Origin: TMED109 sp002171375
Lineage (GTDB): Bacteria > Pseudomonadota > Alphaproteobacteria > TMED109
DNA: 20,188 nucleotides
Direction of reading: 5' to 3'
Assembly (NCBI GenBank): GCA_965657505.1
Contig: CBFHON010000014.1
Span: 1 to 20,188 of the forward strand
Shown: one piece after another, positions 7,362-14,013 of the stretch
Numbering within the stretch: the stretch's first letter is position 1
Layout: each line of letters opens with the position of its first letter
Translations under genes and position numbers: made by a program
The notes under the pieces: generated by a model
Seen by the model: only the letters and a program-made list of their open reading frames with translations
What the model was told of the DNA's origin: nothing
The model's database searches: none

Positions 7362-8056
7362 TAATACTTACTTCCTACAATACGTTTGTTGGTCCTTTTT
7401 GCTAAAATTTCAGCTATAGCTACCGATATAAAGGCTAATATTATTGATATAATAACTAATCGTATTGCTGACTCCTCAGTTCCTGGAATTTGTGTGGCTG
7501 TATATAATGCTAATGGAAGAGTTTGTGTTTCTCCTGGAATGTTTGAAACAAAAGTAATAGTAGCACCAAATTCTGCAAGACACCTTGCAAATGCTAGAGT
7601 AACTCCTGTGATTATAGAAGGTAGTATCTGAGGTAATGTAATTGAAATAAAACAATCTAATTTACTTGCACCATTAATATATGCAGCTTCTTCGGTTTTG
7701 TAATCAAATGTATCAAATCCTAATTTAATAGACCTTACAAGTAAGGGAAAGGATACAACTGCTGATGCTATAGCAGCTCCTTTCCAAGAGAAATTTATTG
7801 AAATATTAAAATATTCTAATAAAAAATTTCCTATTATACCGTTATGGCTAAAAAGCAACAATAGTAAATAACCTATTACGACAGGAGGTAATACTAATGG
7901 AAGATAGACGATCATATTTAATATTGATGATATTACACCTTTTTTTCTAGAAATTATCCATGCAATAATTATTCCAGGAATTATTGAGATTGAAACTGCA
8001 ACAATAGCTATAAATCCAGATAATTTTAAAGCTTCAATTTCAATAGGATTTAGCAT
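7361..8056 (-). CDS. modB: Molybdate ABC transporter permease ModB
   Basis: A 231-residue inner-membrane permease with about five hydrophobic helices. The ModB signature is complete: a coupling-helix segment EEAAYINGASKLDCF near 123-137, ITLPQILPSIITGVTLAFAR, then LAEFGATITFVSNIPGETQT and LPLALYT near the C-terminus. It forms the homodimeric membrane channel of ModABC. It begins directly after the modA stop and its own stop overlaps the modC start, so translation of the three genes is coupled. Confidence 0.94.
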   Translation of the reverse strand: MLNPIEIEALKLSGFIAIVAVSISIIPGIIIAWIISRKKGVISSILNMIVYLPLVLPPVVIGYLLLLLFSHNGIIGNFLLEYFNISINFSWKGAAIASAVVSFPLLVRSIKLGFDTFDYKTEEAAYINGASKLDCFISITLPQILPSIITGVTLAFARCLAEFGATITFVSNIPGETQTLPLALYTATQIPGTEESAIRLVIISIILAFISVAIAEILAKRTNKRIVGSKY

Positions 8057-8869
8057 TTATTTATTTTCAATCTTTTTAAAACCATGCTTAGTATATATAT
8101 TATTTGAAAATTCATTATTTAAAAAATTCAAAAAATCTTTTGATTTCAAAGTATAAAACTTTTCTACGCCAGCCACCCAGTATTGTATAGGTTTATGTAA
8201 GCTTGTATCAAATGTACCAACTATTTTTACATTTTTTTCTGCTAGCGCATCTGTATAATATACTATTCCTATAGGGCTATTACCTAACGCTACAAATTTT
8301 AAAGTTCTTCTGACATCGCCTCCCCAAGCCATGTTATTTCTGTTAAGATTATTCCATAAATTTAATTTTAATAGTGCTTGTTGAGTATAAATTCCTGCTG
8401 GAACATGAGTTGGGTCTGCAATACTTATTCTCCTGTTATTTAAATATTTATCAAAAATTACTTTTAACTTTAGATTGTTAGATATAATACCTATATCCTC
8501 TATATTACTATCTTTGTTTGCTATTAGAACCAATTTATTTTCAAATAAAGGTTTGATAGTATTAGCTACAATTATGTTATTTTTTTTTAATTCTTCAATC
8601 CATAACCAAGATGCTGAAATATAAATATTAGCTGGAGCGCCATTTATTATTTGCTTAGCTAAAGAACTAGAACTTGCACTTGAGGCGTTTACCTTAATAT
8701 TATTAATTTTTTCCCATTCTTTTGAAATTTCATTAATAGTATCTGAAGTGCTGGCAGCATTATATATTAAGATTCTTTTTTCTTCTGTCGCTTCAGAAGG
8801 GCTCAGCGACAGAAGAAATAAAATGTAAACCTGAGGTAAAAGGTTTCTAATTATTGAAAGTTTTATCAT
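8057..8869 (-). CDS. modA: Molybdate-binding periplasmic protein ModA
   Basis: The periplasmic binding protein that captures molybdate (possibly tungstate) and delivers it to ModB. A signal peptide covers about residues 1-27. The mature part begins near EKRILIYNAAST, where the Ala/Ser residues match the oxyanion-binding loop; SASSSSLAKQI near 62-72 gives the second Ser contact region, and ADPTHVPAGIYTQQAL is the family's typical domain-crossing segment. Length (270) is normal. A perfect 14-bp hairpin lies in the codons at the end of the signal peptide, where codon use turns GC-richer (CTG, TCG, AGC). Upstream there is a clear promoter with a Mo-box, so expression should fall when molybdate is abundant. 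Confidence 0.92.
   Translation of the reverse strand: MIKLSIIRNLLPQVYILFLLSLSPSEATEEKRILIYNAASTSDTINEISKEWEKINNIKVNASSASSSSLAKQIINGAPANIYISASWLWIEELKKNNIIVANTIKPLFENKLVLIANKDSNIEDIGIISNNLKLKVIFDKYLNNRRISIADPTHVPAGIYTQQALLKLNLWNNLNRNNMAWGGDVRRTLKFVALGNSPIGIVYYTDALAEKNVKIVGTFDTSLHKPIQYWVAGVEKFYTLKSKDFLNFLNNEFSNNIYTKHGFKKIENK
8779..8818 (-). repeat. Perfect 14-bp inverted repeat inside the 5' coding region of modA
   Basis: TTTCTTCTGTCGCT (8779-8792) and AGCGACAGAAGAAA (8805-8818) are exact reverse complements separated by 12 bases. In the mRNA the hairpin covers bases 52-91 of the modA coding sequence, encoding the C-terminal end of the signal peptide and the cleavage region. It is more GC-rich than its surroundings and no second copy was noticed in the window. 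It is not followed by a T tract in the modA transcript, so it is not an ordinary terminator. Confidence 0.85.
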
Positions 8870-8909
8870 GATTATTCTAATATATTAATGTATCCAAACT
8901 TTCAATATA

Positions 8910-8937
8910 TATATATAACGTTCTATGGTTATATATA
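8910..8937. repeat. Second inverted repeat overlapping the Mo-box
   Basis: TATATATAAC (8910-8919) and GTTATATATA (8928-8937) are exact inverted copies with 8 bases between. The right arm is shared with the left half of the Mo-box. It could be an extended or alternative operator around the expected start of transcription, or only a by-product of the TA-rich run. Confidence 0.5.
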
Positions 8938-8951
8938 GCTATATATAGCGC
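8925..8951. promoter_or_regulatory. ModE operator (Mo-box) in the modA promoter
   Basis: Plus strand: TATATA (8930-8935), 6 bases, TATATA (8942-8947), flanked by ATGGT on the left and GCG on the right. The published ModE consensus is ATCGnTATATA-N6-TATATAnCGAT; this site keeps both TATATA halves, the exact N6 spacing and most of the outer bases. Its core TATATATAGCTATATATA is an 18-bp perfect palindrome at 8930-8947. It covers the -10 and spacer of the modA promoter, which fits repression by molybdate-loaded ModE. Confidence 0.72.
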
Positions 8952-8958
8952 ATGTCAA
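8930..8958 (-). promoter_or_regulatory. modA promoter
   Basis: Reading the minus strand, a perfect -35 TTGACA (8958-8953) is followed after 17 bases by TATATA (8935-8930), or after 19 bases by TATAAC (8933-8928). Transcription would begin near 8921, leaving about 50 bases of leader before the modA ATG. It lies just after the ModE-like gene, so modABC can be switched separately from the metC-DUF192-modE group. The Mo-box occupies the space between the two hexamers. Confidence 0.68.
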
Positions 8959-8967
8959 TACTTAAAT

Positions 8968-9333
8968 TTATTCAGATACATTTATGAATGTTGAAAATAG
9001 TTTTTTTTCACTAATAAGAGATTTTTGAGCTTTTGCTTCCATGGTTCTAAATAATTTTAATACTTTAGTGCCTTCATTCGTTAACTTTGCTCCTCCACCC
9101 CCTTTTCCACCTAAACTAGATTCAACTAATGGAGATTTAAAATCTTGATTCATAGCATTTGTCAATAGCCATGCTCTTCTGTAAGACATACCTATTTCTC
9201 TTGCTGCAGCCGATATAGAACCATAAACCGCTATTGCATCTAGTAATTTTGCTTTACCATGACCAAAAATAGGCCTTGTCCCTAGATTTATTCTTAAAGA
9301 TATATCTTTATTAGTTCTAATATTATTTTTCAT
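8968..9333 (-). CDS. ModE-like regulator, DNA-binding domain only
   Basis: A 121-residue winged helix-turn-helix protein of the ModE N-terminal family (LysR-like fold). The family pattern is clear: KAKLLDAIAVYGSISAAAREIGMSYRRAWLLTNAMN (about 28-62) with the recognition helix near 50-60, then the glycine-rich wing GGKGGGGAKLTNEG at 75-88 and a C-terminal dimerisation helix (89-108). Full ModE is about 260 residues with two molybdate-binding Mop domains at the C-terminus; those are absent and the gene ends normally, so molybdate must be sensed otherwise or the protein binds DNA constitutively. Lies directly after the DUF192 gene with no gap, and just before the modA promoter that carries a matching operator. 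Confidence 0.87.
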   Translation of the reverse strand: MKNNIRTNKDISLRINLGTRPIFGHGKAKLLDAIAVYGSISAAAREIGMSYRRAWLLTNAMNQDFKSPLVESSLGGKGGGGAKLTNEGTKVLKLFRTMEAKAQKSLISEKKLFSTFINVSE

Positions 9334-9795
9334 TTATTTTCCGTTTAGACTGGGGTGAATAATAAAATCACCTTTATTAATATTAAGATAACTAGTAAGC
9401 CCTCCATTTATCTCTAATACTCCTTTTAATTTTACGTCAGGCCCAATTGGAGTCAAATCTTTTGGAATAGTCATTTTGAAAATATCTATAATTTTTCCAT
9501 TATTATTAATAAAAATCATATCAAGAGGTATTAATGTATTTTTCATCCACATTTTTATAATTTGTTTTTCAGGATATAAAAATAGCATACCTTCAGTTTG
9601 TTTTAACTCTTTTCTATACATTAATCCTCTACTTCTCTCTTTTTCAGTAACTGCAATTTCAATATTAAAAATATATTCTGAATCCTTTGTTTGAATAGTT
9701 AAAGAACTATTTTGAAATGTTATTTTATTAGTATCAGCATTTGCATTAGTAAAAGCTATACTTATAAATATTAATATATATATATAATTTTTCAT
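9334..9795 (-). CDS. DUF192 family exported protein
   Basis: A 153-residue protein with an N-terminal signal peptide (hydrophobic 4-16, likely cleavage after ANA at 18-20) and a DUF192 domain: the ERSRGLMYRKEL segment near 53-64, then GMLFLYPEKQIIKMWMKNTLIPLDMIF around 69-95 and the FKMTIP and GVLEINGG segments in the second half. DUF192 proteins are small secreted beta-rich proteins without an agreed role. The ATG overlaps the stop of the upstream lyase gene by one base, and the ModE-like gene follows with no gap, so the three form one translational unit. Confidence 0.88.
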   Translation of the reverse strand: MKNYIYILIFISIAFTNANADTNKITFQNSSLTIQTKDSEYIFNIEIAVTEKERSRGLMYRKELKQTEGMLFLYPEKQIIKMWMKNTLIPLDMIFINNNGKIIDIFKMTIPKDLTPIGPDVKLKGVLEINGGLTSYLNINKGDFIIHPSLNGK

Positions 9796-10976
9796 TAGTA
9801 CATTCTTAGAATTTTAAAACTATCTTTCAAATCATTAATGAGGTCTTCAGGGTCTTCTAGGCCTACATGAATTCTTAAAGTTAAATCTTTGTGATTCCAT
9901 TTATAACTATCACGAATTTTTTCTGGATTAACAGGTAAAATTAAACTCTCATAACCACCCCAGCTATAACCCATATTAAATAATCTCAAATTATTTAACA
10001 TTTTATATATAAGGTTTCTATTAATATTGTTTAATATTAATCCAAATAAACCAGAAGCACCTTTAAAATCTCTTTTCCATATTTTATGTCCTGGATCTTC
10101 TGGTAGAACCGGATATAAAACCTTATGAATTTCCTTTTGCTTTAAAAGCCATTCTATAATTTTTATAGCGTTTTCCTGATGTTTATTAAGTCTTATACTT
10201 AAAGTTTTTAAACCTCTTATTCCAAGATATATGTCTTCAGGCCCAGGACAAGAACCAAGATTGTGTGCTGATTCTCTCACACATTTTGCGTATTTTTTAT
10301 TAGTAGTAATTACTCCTAACATCGCGTCAGAATGTCCTACTATATATTTTGTTGCTGACTGAATAGAAATATCTATCCCATAATTAATAGGCTTAAAAAA
10401 TAAAGATGTAGCCCAAGTATTATCAATCATTGTAATTAGGCTATATTTTTTAGCTATATCTACAAGTATTGGAATATTTTGCATCTCAAAAGTCAATGAA
10501 CCAGGAGATTCAATGAAAATTAATTTAGTATTATTTCTAATTAAATCTTTTATTTTATTTGTCAAAATTGGGTTATAGAAAGTAGTAGTTATACCCATAT
10601 TATTTAGTAAGTTTTTTGCTAAATTCCTTGATACTCCATATGCACTATCTGTCATAAGAATATGATCGCCTGTTTTTAATACTGCTAATAAAGCTGCGAC
10701 TATTGCTGCAGTTCCAGAGGCCGTAGCTACAGCAGAATAAGCCTCATCAATATCAGAAATTGCATTTTCAAATTCAAATGTTGAAGGACTGCCAAACCTG
10801 CCGTAAAATAAAGTTTGGTCATTCTTTTTTTTCATTTTTGATTGCATATCTTCTACAGAATTAAATAAAACTGTAGAACCTTTGTAAACGGGACTATTTA
10901 CAAAGCTATTACTCAACTTTTTTCTTTTTCCTGCTATAATATTTTTAGTATCATTTCTATAATTATTTTTAGTCAT
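9795..10976 (-). CDS. metC: Cystathionine beta-lyase-like PLP enzyme
   Basis: A 393-residue Cys/Met-metabolism PLP enzyme, close in length and pattern to MetC, which cleaves cystathionine to homocysteine, pyruvate and ammonia in methionine synthesis. Features: YGR at 58-60 (phosphate contact from the neighbouring subunit), SGTAA at 88-92, IESPGS near 155-160, the cofactor-stacking Asp185 in IDNTW, and the Schiff-base Lys210 in SATKYIVGHSD. MGYSWGGYESLI near the C-terminus is characteristic of the MetC branch rather than the gamma-synthase branch. First gene of the minus-strand group; the ribosome-binding site is weak. Other members of the fold (cystathionine gamma-synthase, methionine gamma-lyase) are less likely. 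Confidence 0.85.
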   Translation of the reverse strand: MTKNNYRNDTKNIIAGKRKKLSNSFVNSPVYKGSTVLFNSVEDMQSKMKKKNDQTLFYGRFGSPSTFEFENAISDIDEAYSAVATASGTAAIVAALLAVLKTGDHILMTDSAYGVSRNLAKNLLNNMGITTTFYNPILTNKIKDLIRNNTKLIFIESPGSLTFEMQNIPILVDIAKKYSLITMIDNTWATSLFFKPINYGIDISIQSATKYIVGHSDAMLGVITTNKKYAKCVRESAHNLGSCPGPEDIYLGIRGLKTLSIRLNKHQENAIKIIEWLLKQKEIHKVLYPVLPEDPGHKIWKRDFKGASGLFGLILNNINRNLIYKMLNNLRLFNMGYSWGGYESLILPVNPEKIRDSYKWNHKDLTLRIHVGLEDPEDLINDLKDSFKILRMY

Positions 10977-11002
10977 ATATTTTTTCTAATTTTTATTTTA
11001 CA

Positions 11003-11008
11003 ATTATA
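11003..11008 (-). promoter_or_regulatory. Possible -10 element for the metC-like operon
   Basis: A perfect TATAAT on the minus strand, 27 bases before the metC-like start codon, in the 58-base divergent gap shared with the symporter gene. No convincing -35 is present at 16-18 bases. The same gap must also hold the symporter promoter, which I cannot place. Confidence 0.35.
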
Positions 11009-11034
11009 TTATTTTTATTTAATTGAGATGATTT

Positions 11035-12303
11035 ATGTCCTATTACAAAAAATTAAGTTTTACTCAAAAAATTCTAACTGCAATGCTATTTGGAGCATTG
11101 TTTGGAATATTATTAAACAATATAGATATTTATAATAGTTTAATAAATCAATATTTGTCTAATGGTGTTTTTGAAGTAATAGGAAAGTTATTTGTAAATA
11201 GTTTAAAAATGTTAGTAGTACCTTTAGTTTTTTGCTCAATTACAGTTGGCATTACTTCTTTAGGTAATTTATCTCTTATGGGAAGAATTGGTTTAAAAGC
11301 TATAATTATTTATTTATTAACTACAGCTTTTGCAATTTCTCTTGCATTAATTTGTGCTATAATAATTAATCCAGGCCAGGGATTTGAAATAGATAATGCC
11401 TTACAATTCTCAGCAAAAGAAGCTCCGTCTTTATCTTCTGTATTAATATCCATAGTTCCTTCAAATCCAATACTAGCAATGGCAGAAGGTGAAATGTTAC
11501 AAATTATTCTTTTTGCTATTATTTTAGGAATAGCTATTACGATTACTGGTAAAAATGCAGAGTCTTTTAAAAAGGGCATAACTAGCTTGAACGAGATAAT
11601 GATGAGTATGGTACAAATTATAATGAAATTTGCGCCTTTAGGCGTTTTTTGTTTAATCGCCAAAACATTTGCTTCACAAGGAATTGATATGATTATTCCA
11701 TTAGCATCTTATTTTTTCACTGTTACAATAGTTTTATTATTACATGTTTTATTAACATATTCTGCATTCCTTAAGTTTATAGGAAATGTTTCTCCAATCT
11801 TATTTTTAAAAAAAATGCGAACAGCAGTAGTATTTGCATTCAGTACTGCATCCTCTAATGCAACAATTCCAGTAACTTTAAATACGGTTGAAAAAAGGCT
11901 AGGAGTAGATAAGTCAGTTGCTTCATTTACTGTACCATTAGGTGCTACTATTAATATGGATGGAACTGCAATCATGCAAGGAGTGGCAACTGTATTTATA
12001 GCTTCTGTTTATATGGTAGATTTGACTATTGGAGATTATCTTACAGTTATATTAACTGCTACTCTAGCATCGATCGGAACAGCTGGAGTCCCTGGGGTAG
12101 GATTGATTATGCTTACTATGGTCCTTACTCAAGTAGGTTTACCTGTAGAAGGGGTAGCTTTAATAATTGGAATAGATAGATTACTTGATATGATGAGAAC
12201 AGCAGTAAATATTACAGGTGATTCTATGGTTTCATTAATTACTAGTAAATCAGAAAAAAGTTTTAATAAATCTATTTTTGAAGACCCTAAAGCAGGTTTA
12301 TGA
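11035..12303 (+). CDS. Dicarboxylate/amino acid:cation symporter (DAACS family)
   Basis: A 422-residue inner-membrane transporter of the GltP/DctA family, which takes up C4-dicarboxylates or acidic amino acids with protons or sodium ions. Several hydrophobic helices precede the family's re-entrant loop and signature: the serine-rich AFSTASSNATIPVT (about 268-281), then TVPLGATINMDGTAIMQGVA (about 301-320) with the NMDGT cation-binding motif, IGTAGVPGVG in the second re-entrant loop, and IDRLLDMMRTAVNITGD near the C-terminus, where Asp and Arg contact substrate. Length is normal. GAGATG just upstream supports the ATG. It is divergent from the metC-like gene and convergent with the sulfurtransferase gene, with stops directly abutting and no terminator. 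Whether glutamate, aspartate or succinate is the substrate is not clear. Confidence 0.92.
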   Translation: MSYYKKLSFTQKILTAMLFGALFGILLNNIDIYNSLINQYLSNGVFEVIGKLFVNSLKMLVVPLVFCSITVGITSLGNLSLMGRIGLKAIIIYLLTTAFAISLALICAIIINPGQGFEIDNALQFSAKEAPSLSSVLISIVPSNPILAMAEGEMLQIILFAIILGIAITITGKNAESFKKGITSLNEIMMSMVQIIMKFAPLGVFCLIAKTFASQGIDMIIPLASYFFTVTIVLLLHVLLTYSAFLKFIGNVSPILFLKKMRTAVVFAFSTASSNATIPVTLNTVEKRLGVDKSVASFTVPLGATINMDGTAIMQGVATVFIASVYMVDLTIGDYLTVILTATLASIGTAGVPGVGLIMLTMVLTQVGLPVEGVALIIGIDRLLDMMRTAVNITGDSMVSLITSKSEKSFNKSIFEDPKAGL

Positions 12304-13143
12304 TTATACTTCTATAAGTTCATTTCCTTTTTGTCCCCATTCACTCCATGACCCATCATATACTTTCCAGGTCTTTTTTCCGATAAGTTCTAATACAAAT
12401 GCTAATACACATGCAGTAACACCAGATCCACATGATGAAATAATAATTTTTTCAAAACTAAAATTATATTTATTTAAAATTTCAATAATTTCATCCTTAT
12501 CAATTAAATATCCGTGATCATTTATAAGAAGATTAAAAGGAATATTAATTGAATGAGGAATATGACCTTTTTGCAAGCCTGGTCGTGGTTCTTCTTCTTT
12601 ACCTGAAAACCTTCCAAATGATCTTGCGTCTACTATCTGATAATCTTTGTTATTATATAAATTTTTTATATCTTCGTATTTTGCCAGAATATTATGATCT
12701 ATACTTGCCATATAATTACTTTTATAAATTTTAGTAATTTTATTACTTATTGGACCATTTATAGCTTTCCATGCTTTCATTCCACCATTTAGTACTGAAA
12801 CATTTTTATGTTTATATAATCTAAACAACCACCAAGCTCTTGGTGAAGTTCCTATTCCGTCCATAGAGTATATTATTACATGGCTATCATTATTTATGCC
12901 TAATTTTTGCATATTAAACTCAAACTGATTTTTAGTTGGAATGGTATGAGGTAAATTTGAAGAGGTATCACTTACCTGATCTATATCAAAATATAATGCA
13001 TCTGGTAAATGAGTATTTTTAAATTCTTTAATAGGCTCTCTTTTAGCATTTGGTAAATACCAAGACGCATCAAGTATTACTATATTTTTCTTCCATTCTT
13101 TATCTATGTAAAGTTTAATAAGTTTATTTGCTTCTATTAACAA
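12304..13143 (-). CDS. sseA: 3-mercaptopyruvate sulfurtransferase (SseA type)
   Basis: A two-domain rhodanese of 279 residues. The N-terminal domain (about 5-130) is the non-catalytic one. The C-terminal domain (about 155-275) has the active-site loop CGSGVTAC with Cys238; CGSGVTA is the signature of mercaptopyruvate sulfurtransferases, whereas thiosulfate-specific rhodaneses have a more basic loop. The enzyme moves sulfur from 3-mercaptopyruvate to thiol acceptors or cyanide. PRPGLQKGHIPHSINIPF (187-204) is also typical. It is the last gene of the minus-strand transporter unit, 16 bases after the ABC-2 permease gene, with no terminator visible on either side; its link to the transporters may be only positional. 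Confidence 0.9.
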   Translation of the reverse strand: MLIEANKLIKLYIDKEWKKNIVILDASWYLPNAKREPIKEFKNTHLPDALYFDIDQVSDTSSNLPHTIPTKNQFEFNMQKLGINNDSHVIIYSMDGIGTSPRAWWLFRLYKHKNVSVLNGGMKAWKAINGPISNKITKIYKSNYMASIDHNILAKYEDIKNLYNNKDYQIVDARSFGRFSGKEEEPRPGLQKGHIPHSINIPFNLLINDHGYLIDKDEIIEILNKYNFSFEKIIISSCGSGVTACVLAFVLELIGKKTWKVYDGSWSEWGQKGNELIEV

Positions 13144-13159
13144 TATATTTCCTTATACT

Positions 13160-13999
13160 CTATTTAGGCTTTCCACCTCCACCCTTTTTACTCATACCTT
13201 TTTGTGGGTCATAACCCAAGGTAGCTAAAAAGAGAAATATAATAGTGCAAACTAAGGTTACTAATAATCCTGGAATATAAACTTGTCCAAGAGAGGCCCA
13301 TCTAACTAATTCTACTCCATAAGTAAATGGATTGATATTAGCTATCCACCAAACAAATTCTGCTCCATTATCTTGTAATCTCCATAAAGGGTACAATGCA
13401 GAAGAGATGAAAAACATAGGAAAAATTACGAAGTTCATAGTGCCAGCAAAATTTTCTAATTGTTTAATATATACCGAAATTAACAAACCTAAAGCACCTA
13501 GCATCATCCCAAATAAAATAGTGGCAGGTAGAATGTAGAGCCATCCTAAAACTGGTGTAGAGAAATTTACTAACAGGTTAATAATTGGAATACAAATTAT
13601 TAAAAAAACATAAGCTTGTAAAACTGATAGGAAAGTTCCTGATAATAATTTTGCGGTAAGCAAATACCATCTGGGAAGAGGAGCGGTTAGCAATAATCTC
13701 ATTACTCCCATTTCTCTATCATAGACCATAGATAAGGATGATTGCATCCCACTGAATAGTAAAACCATACCTATTAGCCCAGGTATAATATATTCAAAAT
13801 AATTTACATTTTGAATTGGATATGGATTATTTATTCCAGGGTCAACTCCAGTAACAGATCCAACTCCTGCAGCAAATACAAATAACCATAAAGCTGGTCT
13901 TACAAAAGCTGATAGCAATCTACCTTTTTGATGAATGAATTTTACCGTTTCTCTGTAAGTAAGACCTCTTAGGGCCAATGTTGCATGTTTTATTTGCAA
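13160..13999 (-). CDS. ABC-2 type permease of the PQQ/lanthanide-associated transporter (PedC/LutF type)
   Basis: A 279-residue membrane protein of the ABC-2 permease family with about six hydrophobic segments. It matches what is known of the permease in PQQ-dependent alcohol oxidation clusters (PedC), needed in Pseudomonas putida together with PedA1A2B for lanthanide-dependent growth. Visible points: an amphipathic start with RGLTYRETVKFIHQKGRLLSA (11-31), the PALWLFVFAAGVGS segment, YIIPGLIGMVLLFSGMQSS (69-87), REMGVMRLLLTAPLPRWYLL, and a C-terminal tail with GGGGKPK. It pairs with the ATPase at 16208-16942; the beta-propeller and binding-protein genes lie between. ABC-2 permeases usually belong to exporters, so import by this fold is unexpected. 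Direction and cargo are taken from family knowledge, not from the sequence. Confidence 0.84.
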   Translation of the reverse strand: MQIKHATLALRGLTYRETVKFIHQKGRLLSAFVRPALWLFVFAAGVGSVTGVDPGINNPYPIQNVNYFEYIIPGLIGMVLLFSGMQSSLSMVYDREMGVMRLLLTAPLPRWYLLTAKLLSGTFLSVLQAYVFLIICIPIINLLVNFSTPVLGWLYILPATILFGMMLGALGLLISVYIKQLENFAGTMNFVIFPMFFISSALYPLWRLQDNGAEFVWWIANINPFTYGVELVRWASLGQVYIPGLLVTLVCTIIFLFLATLGYDPQKGMSKKGGGGKPK

Positions 14000-14013
14000 A
14001 ATAATACTCCTCT

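Noticed and set aside
8901..8947. TA dinucleotide runs as a replication origin or a simple-sequence repeat
   Set aside because: The inverted repeats line up with a promoter and the ModE consensus, and no DnaA-box cluster is visible.
11310..11663. A 117-codon minus-strand frame inside the symporter gene
   Set aside because: It is antisense to a gene with full DAACS motifs; its hydrophobic product mirrors the helix-rich coding of the symporter.
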